A stretch of 64,000 bases of DNA from Gemmatimonadota bacterium (GCA_029262195.1 JAJCZX010000025.1:1-64000); one strand, 5' to 3'; positions 42,651-51,941 are shown, counted from the first letter of the stretch. A program made the numbers and translations. Notes: generated by a model from the letters alone, not told the origin.

Positions 42651-43673
42651 TCAGACTCCAGCCGCTTCCATCTCTTCGCTGTAGCTACCGTCGCGAGCGG
42701 CGCTGGCACAGCGCGAACGATGCAGGAAAGCTTTCTTGCCAGCATCCAGCTTGTCAACATCGCCACTCCAGGCCTTGAGTGCAGAAGCCTGCAACGCTCG
42801 TCCGTAGGAAAAACTCAACTCCCAGGGATGCGGACCAATCTTGTTCATTTCGCTAAGATTGGTTGCGGCCTGCTCCTCGGTCTGTCCACCCGAGAGGAAC
42901 ACAATACCGGGCACAGCCGCCGGGACGTTGGAGGTAAGACAGCGCACCGTCGCCTCAGCGATCTGTTTTGAATCAGCCTGGGTGGGACAATCCGCTCCAG
43001 AGATGACCATGTTGGGCTTCAGGCAAATCCCTTCGAGTGCCACTCCTTGTGCCTCAAGTGCAGCGAAAACCTGTTTGAGGGCGGCGGCGGTGACCTCCTC
43101 ACAGCGCTCAATGGTATGAGAACCGTCCATCAGCACTTCAGGCTCGACAATAGGAACCAACCCGGCTTCCTGGCTGAGCGCCGCATATCTGGCCAGCGCG
43201 TGGGCGTTGACATCGAGGCAGTTGGCCGAGGGAATATTGTCGCCGATTGCGATTACGGCGCGCCACTTTGTGAAGCGGGCTCCGAGGTCATAATATTCCT
43301 TCAAACGATCACGCAGGCCGTCCAGACCTTCCGTGACTTTTTCTCCCTCGTGGAAGGCGAGGGGCTTGGCCCCCATGTCCACCTTAATACCGGGAACAAC
43401 GCCGAGGTCTGTAAGCAGTTTCGGAAACGGAACACCATCGTCAGTGCTCTGGCGCAGAGTTTCATCGTATAAGATGACGCCGCTAATGTAGTCGGCCATA
43501 CCGTCAGCCGTGAACAACATCTGACGATAGCTCTGGCGGTTGGATTCGGTGGACTCAACATCTATGCTGGCAAAACGTTTGGCGATAGTCGGAGAACTTT
43601 CGTCTGCGGCGAGGATTCCCTTCCCTTCCGCAACCATGGCCTTCGCGATCGACTTAAGTGCTTCCAGATTCAT
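42651..43673 (-). CDS. fbaB: Fructose-bisphosphate aldolase, class I
   Basis: A 340-residue class I aldolase of the animal/plant-like type. The start is the ATG at 43673; a longer frame gives an unlikely basic leader. Key segments are GKGILAADESSPTIAKRF, GVILYDETLRQS, KWRAVI, IVEPEVLMDG and the Schiff-base lysine K219 in GICLKPNMVISG. The C terminus is close to the usual length but lacks the terminal Tyr of the vertebrate enzymes. It splits fructose 1,6-bisphosphate in glycolysis or joins the trioses in gluconeogenesis. Confidence 0.95.
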   Translation of the reverse strand: MNLEALKSIAKAMVAEGKGILAADESSPTIAKRFASIDVESTESNRQSYRQMLFTADGMADYISGVILYDETLRQSTDDGVPFPKLLTDLGVVPGIKVDMGAKPLAFHEGEKVTEGLDGLRDRLKEYYDLGARFTKWRAVIAIGDNIPSANCLDVNAHALARYAALSQEAGLVPIVEPEVLMDGSHTIERCEEVTAAALKQVFAALEAQGVALEGICLKPNMVISGADCPTQADSKQIAEATVRCLTSNVPAAVPGIVFLSGGQTEEQAATNLSEMNKIGPHPWELSFSYGRALQASALKAWSGDVDKLDAGKKAFLHRSRCASAARDGSYSEEMEAAGV

Positions 43674-44004
43674 TTGTTGGATTAACTCCTGTGACGTCCA
43701 ATTAGGTGTGAACGGTACGCGTTTTCGTGGATATCGTTGAATGTAGTGGCGCGACATTACGCCGCAAAGTTTCGGACCAAAGATGCAAATATCGATCCAG
43801 CCCGGGGCGAGGCTCTTCGAACCTGTAACTACCTATACTGCAACAGGTTACACCAAATATCGCTTGCGTCCACTACACCGATGGTCTCCGGTGTTGAACC
43901 CACGCGACATTCTAACGCAAACAGTGGCTGGCACTGACAGGGCTGAAACTCATTTCGGGCAAGCCCGTATTGCCCCTGAATCCCTAAATTCCAGGAGACA
44001 TCAA
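43674..44004. other. Divergent promoter region, no gene
   Basis: A 331-bp spacer between the aldolase gene (leftward) and the DUF3887-like gene (rightward). It should hold promoters for both. I see no convincing small gene or RNA. Confidence 0.5.
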
Positions 44005-44442
44005 GTGAAACGAACCGCCGTCATTCTTCTTATTACAGCTTTAACCGCCCCGGGGGCCGCCAGCGCCCAGATGCAGCACGGACGCCTGCCTTCCGATTCC
44101 ATGGAGATCGGAAGAAAGTTCATGCAATTTGTGTTGGATCGGGAAGCCGACAGCCTTTACGCATATATGACTCCGGCCGCTCAGGAGAGGCTTGGCTCCC
44201 CTGAACAGATCGCTCAACAAATGAGCCAGTTCGACCAACTGGGAGAGTTTATTGAAACCGTCGAGGAGAAATGGGTTTTACGAAACGGACAACACCAGTT
44301 TTGGCATTATTCGAATTACTCCCAGTTTCCAGAACAGTTTTTGATGAGATTCGTTATTACAACAGACGGACTGATTGATGGTGCCGGAGCAGGACCCGCG
44401 AGTCAGGCACCGCCGACGGATTCAGATCCAGATCAGGTTTGA
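44005..44442 (+). CDS. Small secreted protein, DUF3887-like
   Basis: A 145-residue protein from GTG 44005 behind CCAGGAGAC. It has a signal peptide (RTAVILLITALTAPGAASA) and an alpha/beta body with FMQFVLDREADSLYAYMTPAAQ and FDQLGEFIETVEEKW, which is the pattern of DUF3887-type small NTF2-like domains. It has no catalytic residues that I can point to. It is followed directly by a GGACAGAAC repeat and another small secreted protein gene. Confidence 0.75.
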   Translation: MKRTAVILLITALTAPGAASAQMQHGRLPSDSMEIGRKFMQFVLDREADSLYAYMTPAAQERLGSPEQIAQQMSQFDQLGEFIETVEEKWVLRNGQHQFWHYSNYSQFPEQFLMRFVITTDGLIDGAGAGPASQAPPTDSDPDQV

Positions 44443-44443
44443 C

Positions 44444-44465
44444 GGACAGAACGGACAGAACGGAC
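44444..44465. repeat. GGACAGAAC x2.5 tandem repeat
   Basis: Two copies of a 9-bp unit plus a partial, beginning one base after the stop codon of the preceding gene. It is related to the GGACGGAGC repeats at 14768. Confidence 0.8.
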
Positions 44466-44557
44466 GAGCCAATCTACCGACCCGTTTTCCCACTTGCCCA
44501 CTTACCACCTCCGCTGAGGGGGTCTATTTTCTCGTAGACCTTCTCAGGGGTAAGACC

Positions 44558-44953
44558 ATGTTGAAACAGGCCGCTATTCTAATCACCGCCGGTGCTCTTT
44601 TGGTGCCGTCGCAATCATTGGCCCAGAATGATGACGGGGTTTCAGTTGACGCCGCCATCGCGCTGGCCGTTGAAGACCGCCAACCCGTCGACGCGGGAAC
44701 GAGTTTTCCGGCGGACGTTGGGACGCTTTATGCATGGACGGCCGTCTCCGGCGCGGCCGGCACAACAGTACAACACGTCTGGCGCCACGGTAGCCACGAA
44801 TTCACAATTGACGTGTCGATTGGCGGGTCGCCATGGCGCGTGTGGACGCAGAAGACGATTCCCGAAGAGTGGACTGGCGAATGGACGTTTGAAGTTGTCG
44901 ACGCGGATGGAGCCGTGGTTTATACGACCACGTTTACTGTCGGCTCGATGTAG
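44558..44953 (+). CDS. DUF2914 family secreted protein
   Basis: A 131-residue protein from ATG 44558 with a signal peptide (AAILITAGALLVPSQSLA). The C-terminal 80 residues read W-x-H-x-x-H-E-F then SPWRVWTQKTIPEEWTGEW and VVDADGAVVYTTTFTV. This is the DUF2914 beta-sandwich pattern, often found as a carboxy-terminal module in periplasmic proteins. Here it stands alone. Function unknown. Confidence 0.8.
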   Translation: MLKQAAILITAGALLVPSQSLAQNDDGVSVDAAIALAVEDRQPVDAGTSFPADVGTLYAWTAVSGAAGTTVQHVWRHGSHEFTIDVSIGGSPWRVWTQKTIPEEWTGEWTFEVVDADGAVVYTTTFTVGSM

Positions 44954-45069
44954 CCAACCGAACCAGTTGGATCCCAAGCACGTTCATTTTGGCTAGATTC
45001 GGGTCGGTTGACAAGTCGGTCACCGACCCGCACCTTGGTTCTGGGCGCCACCCAAACCAAGGGGGCTCG

Positions 45070-46359
45070 ATGTCTTTACGGTGTGTTTCGATTGCAGCTG
45101 GCTTTGTCACTTCCGTCCTTTTCCTACTACCGCCAAAGGTCCTAGCACAGGGTTCTGCGTGCCCATCGACCGGGTCAACAGCGGCTTGCGGGATTCAATT
45201 CCGAGACGCTGCCCTCGGGTTCAAAGAAGGGGATCAGCACGCAGAAGCAATACTGCAACTAGCCAACCCGTCTGCCCGCGGCTTCGTCGTAACGATAGTG
45301 GCCGACGAGGGTACAGCCACTGCTGGAGATGACTATACGTTCCACAACACAGAAGTTCGTTTTGCCCCTGGTGATTTAACGAAAAGTATACCACTCGACA
45401 TTCGCGCAGATTTGCAGTACGGAGAAGACAACGAGTATCTGACGCTTCGTATTGCGGCAGTGCGACCGGAGAGCGGAAGCGGACAATTCACCACCGGGCC
45501 GAACCTCACCAGCCGCGTCACGATCAGAAACGCGGGACCGAAAGTTAGCAATATATCTGTTCTTAACGACGATCAGACATGGTTTACCGAACGACCACTA
45601 GGAGATTCGATCGGAATTCAATTTTCGATCCCGATCACAGCGTCCTGTAAGAAAACGAGCGCAGTTTTCAGGCCCTTCATATCTGGCTCTATTTTTCCCG
45701 ACACCGTTAGCGCGCGCGACTCCACCACCTCGGGAACCCTCCGAACCTGCGTTGCCCGTGCTTCATGGACTTTGTCGAAGACGGTAGGGCTCCAAGCCGC
45801 CGAAATTCGCATTGGAAACCTGAGACACGTTGTCGAAGCTTTTGCGCGGCATCCTGCCAGGGTCATAATCGGCTTGGCACTAATTCCCGAGCGAGGACGC
45901 CTCGGTTTCAAATCCGGGCGGGTCACCGGGTCAGAGACAACCACGGCGACCGACGCAGGCGGCAACACAATCGCCACAACCCGGGAAACCCGATCTGCCA
46001 GCGACACCACTACGATCGGGAGGGCGCTACGAACCGACGCGTGGGCGGGCGTGTCGTTCCCTTTGGTCGTCGGCGTTCGAGGACTCCGTTTGTTTGCCGG
46101 CGCGTCAGTATTGGAACCTGCTAAACGCTTCTATCTGGGATTCCAAATCCTCCAGATCCCCTGGCCCGGCCTAATGGAATCCAACGCGATCGATATTGGC
46201 GCCGGTTTGCGTCTCAACAGGCAGCAAATCGGCGAGGCCGGGGCCAACTGTACTGGCGGTGGCGTGTGCGAAGGTGTGAATAACGTTTTCGAACCTTTCT
46301 TCACGGTCACAATTGACGCAGGGACAGCACTCGGGGCGTTGGCGACGCTATTCCAGTAG
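45070..46359 (+). CDS. Secreted Calx-beta domain protein
   Basis: A 429-residue protein from ATG 45070; the longer frame adds a polar leader. It has a signal peptide (SIAAGFVTSVLFLLPPKVLA). A Calx-beta-type domain spans residues ~30-150 (FKEGDQHAEAILQL, VADEGTATAGDDYTFHNTEV, NEYLTLRI), the fold that binds calcium in many surface proteins. The C-terminal half has repeated beta strands ending LGFQILQIPWPG and FFTVTIDAGTALG, like an outer-membrane or surface beta domain. Probably exposed on the cell surface. Confidence 0.75.
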   Translation: MSLRCVSIAAGFVTSVLFLLPPKVLAQGSACPSTGSTAACGIQFRDAALGFKEGDQHAEAILQLANPSARGFVVTIVADEGTATAGDDYTFHNTEVRFAPGDLTKSIPLDIRADLQYGEDNEYLTLRIAAVRPESGSGQFTTGPNLTSRVTIRNAGPKVSNISVLNDDQTWFTERPLGDSIGIQFSIPITASCKKTSAVFRPFISGSIFPDTVSARDSTTSGTLRTCVARASWTLSKTVGLQAAEIRIGNLRHVVEAFARHPARVIIGLALIPERGRLGFKSGRVTGSETTTATDAGGNTIATTRETRSASDTTTIGRALRTDAWAGVSFPLVVGVRGLRLFAGASVLEPAKRFYLGFQILQIPWPGLMESNAIDIGAGLRLNRQQIGEAGANCTGGGVCEGVNNVFEPFFTVTIDAGTALGALATLFQ

Positions 46360-46407
46360 GCTTTCATGCCTTTGGGGCGGGTCCGTGGCTACCCGTCCCA
46401 ATCCGGC

Positions 46408-47688
46408 TCAACATCCGGAACAGACATCACAACTCCCACAACAAATCTCTTCTTCACCCAGATATCCCAGTAAAATTCGGCGCCTGCAGACCCGTTTCGC
46501 GGTCGCGTAGCGGATCATCGTTTCCAGTCCGGATCGCTTCGCAGTCATCGCTGGAGTTTTTTCTTTCGACACTCCTGCCATGAACCTCACGAGAACGAGG
46601 TCCTGCTTCGTCCAGAACATTTTGCACTGCGACGGGTTGCCGTCTCGGCCCGCCCGGCCCGCTTCCTGATAGTAGGCTTCCGGACGGGTGGGAACGCCGA
46701 GGTGGACTACCAGCCGGACATCGGGCTTGTCGATTCCCATTCCAAAGGCATTGGTAGCCACCATCACCTTGATGTCTCCCGAAATGAACTCTTCCAGGAG
46801 TTTGCCCCGGTCGGCCGATGGCAGGCCTGCGTGATATGGAGACGCTACGAATCCCCACTGCCGGAGGATAGTCGTGTAGCCGTCTGTTCTGGCTCTGGTC
46901 GGTACGTAAATGATCGCCGACCCGCCAGCTCGGCGAATTTGCATCGCTGCTTCTCGGAGCCGTTCTTTTTCGGTCTTGTACTGCTTCACTGCGAAACTCA
47001 GGTTTGGACGGTCGAAAGACTGGAGAATCGAAACTGGCGATTTGAGTCTGGCGACTTTGATGATGTCCTGTCGGGTAGTTGGAGTCGCACTGGCGGTGAC
47101 AGCCAGAGCGGTTTTGATCCCCAGCTGTTGGCGGTACTTGCCGATGGAGCGATAGTGGGGCCGAAAATCGTGTCCCCATTCGCTTATGCAGTGGGCTTCA
47201 TCGATAGCCAAGAGAGACACCTGTCGCTCACCAACCAGGTCGGCGAGTTGCTCGAGGCGCTCGGGAGCAATGTAGAGGATCTTCGCCCGACCGTTGGTTA
47301 CTACCTCCCGGACTCTCTGTTGCACGTCTTTGTCCTGTGAACTGGAGAGATAGACGGCGGCAACCTTCCTGGACTGCAGGGCAGCGACCTGATCCTGCAT
47401 CAGTGAAATGAGGGGAGACACCACGACGGTGAGACCGGGCAGCACCAGCGCCGGCACCTGAAAGCACAGGGACTTCCCTCCCCCTGTGGGAAGGATGGCG
47501 AGGCAATCGCGGCCGAGGAGACACGACAGCACCGCTCGGCGCTGGGCATACCTGAAGTCGGGGTAACCCCAAACCGACCGGAGCATTTCTCGGGCTCGGT
47601 CGAGGTTACCCCCGGGGACCTCGACCTCAGCCTGGACGGTTTTTTCTGTTTCGTGGGTAGCCGCACCGCTGAGTTCGAGTTCCAACAC
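46408..47688 (-). CDS. recQ: Short RecQ-type DNA helicase
   Basis: A 426-residue superfamily 2 helicase starting at GTG 47688. It contains the RecQ motifs: QRRAVLSCLLGRDCLAILPTGGGKS (Walker A, residues 67-73), LLAIDEAHCISEWGHDFRP (DEAH), VTASATPTT, YHAGLPSADR and HLGVPTRPEAYYQEAGRAGRDG. The C-terminal zinc region ends GSCDVCSGC. RQC and HRDC domains are missing; typical RecQ has about 600 residues. Unwinds DNA 3' to 5' in recombination and repair. The first 20 codons are duplicated 1.8 kb upstream (49428-49501), on the far side of an inserted ATPase gene. Confidence 0.92.
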   Translation of the reverse strand: MLELELSGAATHETEKTVQAEVEVPGGNLDRAREMLRSVWGYPDFRYAQRRAVLSCLLGRDCLAILPTGGGKSLCFQVPALVLPGLTVVVSPLISLMQDQVAALQSRKVAAVYLSSSQDKDVQQRVREVVTNGRAKILYIAPERLEQLADLVGERQVSLLAIDEAHCISEWGHDFRPHYRSIGKYRQQLGIKTALAVTASATPTTRQDIIKVARLKSPVSILQSFDRPNLSFAVKQYKTEKERLREAAMQIRRAGGSAIIYVPTRARTDGYTTILRQWGFVASPYHAGLPSADRGKLLEEFISGDIKVMVATNAFGMGIDKPDVRLVVHLGVPTRPEAYYQEAGRAGRDGNPSQCKMFWTKQDLVLVRFMAGVSKEKTPAMTAKRSGLETMIRYATAKRVCRRRILLGYLGEEEICCGSCDVCSGC

Positions 47689-47702
47689 GCCACGAAGGTA
47701 AG
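47629..47702. repeat. 74-bp direct repeat, copy 1 (5' end of recQ)
   Basis: This covers the start codon, first 20 codons and 14 bp upstream of recQ. It matches 49428-49501 at 73 of 74 positions by eye. Confidence 0.95.
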
Positions 47703-47979
47703 CACGCGCGTTGGTTTCTCCTGTACCAATTTCGCGCGTCGCAATTCGTTCAAATCGCAGAAAAACAACGCACCTCCACCCAGGCGGCGTTGGTTTTTTG
47801 CAAATACGGTCGTGATACGAGCAGAACTCGATTATCCTGGCACATACCTAACGCTAAGTTATTAATTCATTTACACTTACAAGAAATAGTGAATAGTGTC
47901 ATTGCGTTGATACTATTTGACATAGCATCAGATCATACGTATGTTAGAGTCAACGTGCTGACCCTAACCGCAGATCAAA
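47703..47979. other. AT-rich leader of the inserted ATPase
   Basis: About 280 bp; from ~47820 to 47980 it is clearly AT-richer than its surroundings. It begins just after the 74-bp repeat and is probably the promoter region carried in with the ATPase gene. No gene is seen in it. Confidence 0.5.
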
Positions 47980-49425
47980 ATGAAATCAATACCCGACTCC
48001 CTGATTCGGGAACGCCTCGAATTCGAGAACCCCTGGCGGACCGACCCGACCTGGGATTTGTCTTATTCGAAATACTCGCCTCGCGCATACCTGGAGCATT
48101 TTCATCATCATGTTCTGCATAGCGAAGTGCGGCGTGCGGTCGTCTTGATGGGCCCCCGCCGAGTGGGCAAAACATGGATGATATACCATTGCATTTCACG
48201 GATGATTCGAGATGACCAGATCAGCCCTCATCGGATTTTCTATGTTTCGGTGGACCACCCGCTTTACAACAATGTGGGCCTCGACCAATTCGTTCAGCAT
48301 TTTTTCGAACTAGTTCGAAAAGCGGACCCGTCGGAACCAAGCTACGTGTTTTTCGACGAAGTGCAGTATCTGAAGAACTGGGAAGTCTATCTCAAAAAAC
48401 TGGTTGACGATTTTCCCAACGTTCGGTTTGCAGTATCAGGGTCCGCCGCCGCCGCCTTGCGCTTTAAAAGCATCGAATCTGGTGCCGGACGATTTACAGA
48501 TTTTCTCTTGCCACCGTTGACGTTTTTTGAATACATGCGTTTGATCGGAAAAACCGACCTTGTAGTCGAGGAAGAAGGACACCATAAAGGCTTCGTCAAC
48601 AGCGTGGAGGCAAGGAACATCGACGAATTGAACGCGGAGTTTATCAAGTACCTCAACTTCGGCGGATACCCGGAAGCCAGCGTGATGCAGGAAATCCAGA
48701 ACGACCCTGCCCGCTTCATAAAACAGGACATCATCGACAAAGTCTTGCTTAGAGACCTACCAAGTATCTATGGGATCGACGATATCCAGGAACTGAACCA
48801 ACTTTTTACGACTCTAGCCTACAACACCGCCCAGGAAGTTTCGTTAAGCGGATTGTCAAAAAACTCTGGTGTCTCTCGGAACACGATCAAGAACTATATA
48901 GAGTACCTCGAAGCGGCATTCTTGATCAAAGTGGTTCATCGGGTCGACCGAGATGGGCGCCGTTTCAAAAGAGCGAGAGGTTTCAAAGTTTATCTGACCA
49001 ACCCCTCGATGCGCACCGCCCTCTTTTCACCGGTCAAGGACGGCGATCAGGGAGTTGGCCCACTGGTCGAAACAGCCATCCTGGCCCAGTGGTTTCATAA
49101 CCCAGACCCTATCTTCTACGCCAACTGGCGCAACGGCGAGATCGATATCGTCTACATGGCACCTCGTGAAACAGATCGTTGGGCGGTCGAGGTGAAATGG
49201 TCTGATCGGTTTTTTGACAAGCCTGCTGAGCTGAAATCATTGACGAGGTTTCACGAACGAGCTCACATCAACTCAGCAACAGTCACAACGAAGACTAAAA
49301 AGGGGAAACGGACGGTGGGGGATCTAAAGATCGAATTTTCGCCCGCCAGCGAGTACTGCTACTCGGTTGGCCGAAACGCGATCGCCCGGCGCCGACTCAC
49401 CACACTGGAGGACCCGTCAGAATAG
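47980..49425 (+). CDS. AAA_14 / DUF4143 ATPase, inserted next to recQ
   Basis: A 481-residue protein: an N-terminal AAA_14 ATPase with Walker A GPRRVGKT (residues 58-65), Walker B YVFFDEVQYL and sensor AVSGSAAAALR, then a linker with a winged-helix-like LSGLSKNSGVSRNTIKNYIEYL, and a C-terminal DUF4143 domain. The latter has the PD-(D/E)XK-like core GEIDIVY...WAVEVKWS. Family members are widespread, often on mobile DNA, with unknown function. The gene fills a 1,725-bp insert bounded by a 74-bp direct repeat made of the recQ start. Confidence 0.9.
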   Translation: MKSIPDSLIRERLEFENPWRTDPTWDLSYSKYSPRAYLEHFHHHVLHSEVRRAVVLMGPRRVGKTWMIYHCISRMIRDDQISPHRIFYVSVDHPLYNNVGLDQFVQHFFELVRKADPSEPSYVFFDEVQYLKNWEVYLKKLVDDFPNVRFAVSGSAAAALRFKSIESGAGRFTDFLLPPLTFFEYMRLIGKTDLVVEEEGHHKGFVNSVEARNIDELNAEFIKYLNFGGYPEASVMQEIQNDPARFIKQDIIDKVLLRDLPSIYGIDDIQELNQLFTTLAYNTAQEVSLSGLSKNSGVSRNTIKNYIEYLEAAFLIKVVHRVDRDGRRFKRARGFKVYLTNPSMRTALFSPVKDGDQGVGPLVETAILAQWFHNPDPIFYANWRNGEIDIVYMAPRETDRWAVEVKWSDRFFDKPAELKSLTRFHERAHINSATVTTKTKKGKRTVGDLKIEFSPASEYCYSVGRNAIARRRLTTLEDPSE

Positions 49426-49427
49426 TG

Positions 49428-49501
49428 AGCCTGGACGGTTTTTTCTGTTTCGTGGGTAGCCGCACCGCTGAGTTCGAGTTCCAACACGCCACGAAAGTAA
49501 G
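49428..49501. repeat. 74-bp direct repeat, copy 2 (displaced recQ 5' end)
   Basis: Second copy of 47629-47702, starting 3 bp after the ATPase stop. It carries the recQ start and first codons, now without a downstream gene. Confidence 0.95.
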
Positions 49502-49630
49502 AAGCCCGCCCCGAAACGTCGGTACCAGAATCCCGCGAGACACAACCATCCCAACGCTACGCAGAAGGCTCTTGACAGCAACTTGACGCTTTCAGGTGAT
49601 GGTTAGTGCAGACACCAACTGGAAGACATC

Positions 49631-50536
49631 GTGGCGACCAACAATTCGAGGCTGGCAAATTTCCGATTCAAGCACTTCCCTTTTCTGGCCACGATATGCT
49701 TCGGAACACTCGCGGCACCAACGACAGGACTGGCTCAGACCACTCGCTCGATGCGGCTCCTCGAAGACACGACCAGGATCCAGGAGGTAAATCTGCGTGA
49801 CGGGACCAGGCTTATTGGCCGGATATTGAGTTTCGCCCTTGAAACGGTCGAATTCCGAACTGTTTCAGGAGTCGCGGTGGATTTCGCGGTCAGCGATGTG
49901 AGCACGATCCATGAGCTGCGAGGGGTTGTGAGAGAAGGCGAGTTCTGGCCAGACGATGGCAGCGACAGTCGTCTATTCCTTGCACCCACAGCCCGAGTGC
50001 CGGCGCCCGGGGAAGGATATTTCGGCGTGTACGAACTGTTTGTGCCGTCCTTCGGTGCTGGAGTTGGCAGCAATGCAATGATCTCCGGGGGGATGTCGAT
50101 TGTCCCGGGAGCATCTCTCGACGAGCAGGTATTCTATGTAGCCCCGAAATTCCAATTTTTCGAAAGGGAGAACGTTATCGGTGCCGTCGGCCTTTTCTGG
50201 GTCAAACCTGGCTCCTCGAACGGGTCAGCCGGGATGGTGTTCGGCACCGTCACGGCAGGTAGCGACATCGCCTCCCTATCGGCGACCCTGGCATTTCCAT
50301 TCAGTTCTCGTAGCGGTTTCCTGGAACAACAGGTAATAAGTGTGGGTGCCGAAGTCAGGGCGGCCTCCGACCTGAAGTTCATCACAGAGAATTGGTTTTC
50401 GCTGGGCAACGGCGAATCAGTATTCAGTTTCGGAGTTCGTGCTATCGGTCGGAAAGCCAGCTTTGAGGTCGCAGCTGCCACCTCCACTGAAGAGCTAATA
50501 CTTTTCCCGGTAGTGAACGTTTCTTTCAACTGGTAA
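49631..50536 (+). CDS. Outer-membrane-like beta protein
   Basis: A 301-residue protein from GTG 49631 with a signal peptide ending near GLA-Q (residue ~36). The N-terminal part (MRLLEDTTRIQEVNLRDGTRLIGRIL) forms an Sm-like/PRC-like strand cluster. The rest alternates hydrophobic strands and turns (GAGVGSNAMISGGMSIVP, FYVAPKFQFFERENVIGAVGLF, VFSFGVRAIGRKASFEVA) and ends in Phe-Asn-Trp, a C-terminal aromatic typical of outer-membrane beta-barrels. No family name can be given. Confidence 0.68.
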   Translation: MATNNSRLANFRFKHFPFLATICFGTLAAPTTGLAQTTRSMRLLEDTTRIQEVNLRDGTRLIGRILSFALETVEFRTVSGVAVDFAVSDVSTIHELRGVVREGEFWPDDGSDSRLFLAPTARVPAPGEGYFGVYELFVPSFGAGVGSNAMISGGMSIVPGASLDEQVFYVAPKFQFFERENVIGAVGLFWVKPGSSNGSAGMVFGTVTAGSDIASLSATLAFPFSSRSGFLEQQVISVGAEVRAASDLKFITENWFSLGNGESVFSFGVRAIGRKASFEVAAATSTEELILFPVVNVSFNW

Positions 50537-50749
50537 GCCAGACGGCCAGCTGTCCATAACCCTCCCGCCGAATGTCCCCACCGGTGGACGTTTTTCTCCC
50601 GCCCCGATTCCGCCCTTTTCATCCACCTCTCTTTTCCGCCCTTTTTCCGCCTTTTTTTCTCCCCCTCCTCCCTCTGTTCTCAATCAGGCACGCCGCTTGC
50701 TTTCGAGTGTAGCAGCAGACGCAAGCAACCACCTTCTTGGAGATAACAA
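50537..50749. other. Pyrimidine-rich spacer
   Basis: A 213-bp gap with a long C/T-rich run around 50580-50670 (TTTTCCGCC words). It contains no gene and presumably holds the promoter of the following lipoprotein gene. Confidence 0.5.
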
Positions 50750-51421
50750 ATGAAATCGCAAAACGGCATCCTCTTAGCAACAGTGCTCGGACTGGCGCTG
50801 TCTGGATGCGACTCCACTTTCGGCCCTGACTCACAACGGTTACGCGGCTCGGGCAGGATAGTGGAAGAGTCCCGCTCAGTACGGGACTTCTCGGCAATTG
50901 AACTTAGTGGCGCGGGATCCCTGGTCATCGTTCAGGGTCGCACGGAGTCACTGACCATCGAAGCCGACAACAATATTCTTCCGTTCGTCCGATCGGACAT
51001 CGAGGGCCGGACCCTCGTTCTGGGTTTGGATTTTCGCGGTAGCGTCTCCACCAGTCGCCGCATCCGGTACCAACTTTCGGTGCGTGATCTTGATGACATT
51101 CAGATTTCTGGCGCATCAGATGTGTCGATTGATTACCTCGATACCAGAGAACTTTACGTCAACATGAGCGGAGCCTCGTCGTTAAGGATTGCAGGCATCG
51201 TGGACGTGCAGGTCATAGATATGTCGGGGGCAAGTCGGTTCGAAGGAATGGACTTCGAGAGTCTTGCCACCGATGTGAATGCGTCAGGAGCCAGTACTGC
51301 CATCGTCAATGTGCTCGATCAACTTGATGCGCGGTTGAGCGGGGCATCCTGGGTTCAATTTGTAGGACGCCCCAGAGTGTTCGAATCGGTTTCCGGTGGT
51401 AGCTGGGTAGGGCGGTATTGA
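50750..51421 (+). CDS. DUF2807 (head-GIN domain) lipoprotein
   Basis: A 223-residue lipoprotein (LGLALSGC, Cys ~20). The body is a right-handed beta-helix of repeated turns with the family signature LSGAGSLVI, ISGASDVSID, MSGASSLRI, MSGASRFEG, ASGASTAIV and LSGASWVQF. DUF2807 adhesin-like domains are found on periplasmic or surface proteins. The spaced SGAS motifs give a regular ladder. Function not established. Confidence 0.88.
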   Translation: MKSQNGILLATVLGLALSGCDSTFGPDSQRLRGSGRIVEESRSVRDFSAIELSGAGSLVIVQGRTESLTIEADNNILPFVRSDIEGRTLVLGLDFRGSVSTSRRIRYQLSVRDLDDIQISGASDVSIDYLDTRELYVNMSGASSLRIAGIVDVQVIDMSGASRFEGMDFESLATDVNASGASTAIVNVLDQLDARLSGASWVQFVGRPRVFESVSGGSWVGRY

Positions 51422-51447
51422 ATACGAGGGGGGACGCGACAAAAGTG

Positions 51448-51786
51448 CTATTTCTTCTTCGCCGCTCTTGCCACAGACAAAGCTTTAGATGCCCAGGAGC
51501 AAAAGTCTTCATCGCTTTTGAGAACCGCATTCGGAACGGAAAAATAAGGCATCTTCCCATGTGACTGAGACCCAGTTTTTTCAAAATTCGCCCGTGTCGA
51601 GTCATCGACTCGAAGATGAAACTCGCCTTTCGAGTTCACCAGCCCGAACATCACACCGTCAACGAAAAGCCCATAACCTCCAAACATGCCGCGGGACGTG
51701 ACACCACCTATGGGTTGGAGGCGCTTGACCGCATCTTCAGCGGTCGAGGCTGCCGCGCCAGTTCTTTTCTCGCCCTTCTTACCCAC
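51448..51786 (-). CDS. TfoX N-terminal domain protein
   Basis: A 112-residue protein. The TfoX-N pattern is clear: AVKRLQPIGGVTSRGMFGGYGLFVDGVMFGLV, then FHLRVDDSTRANFE and MPYFSVPNAVL. The C-terminal TfoX domain is missing, as in many stand-alone copies. The N-terminal Lys-rich stretch (MGKKGEKRTGAAA) is an added tail. A competence-related role, as in Haemophilus Sxy, cannot be assumed. Confidence 0.9.
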   Translation of the reverse strand: MGKKGEKRTGAAASTAEDAVKRLQPIGGVTSRGMFGGYGLFVDGVMFGLVNSKGEFHLRVDDSTRANFEKTGSQSHGKMPYFSVPNAVLKSDEDFCSWASKALSVARAAKKK

Positions 51787-51941
51787 AGTTTCCTCCTTGT
51801 TGAAGCTTGATGCCTAACGTAGTCGAGAGTTATTTATTCCACTAACTGGAATATTACACCGGACCATGTTATCATTCTTCCACATTCAAGAATAAATAAT
51901 GCAGATGGCGCAGACAAAGCAGATTAAAAAAGTTAACGCAA
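51787..51941. other. Divergent promoter region
   Basis: An AT-rich 155-bp spacer (TTATTTATTCC, ATTCAAGAATAAATAATG) between the TfoX-N gene and the PadR-ADOP module. It should carry promoters and probably the PadR binding site. Confidence 0.5.

Noticed and set aside
47703-49427. Classical insertion sequence
   Set aside because: No transposase, no terminal inverted repeats, and a 74-bp direct repeat is too long for a normal target-site duplication.
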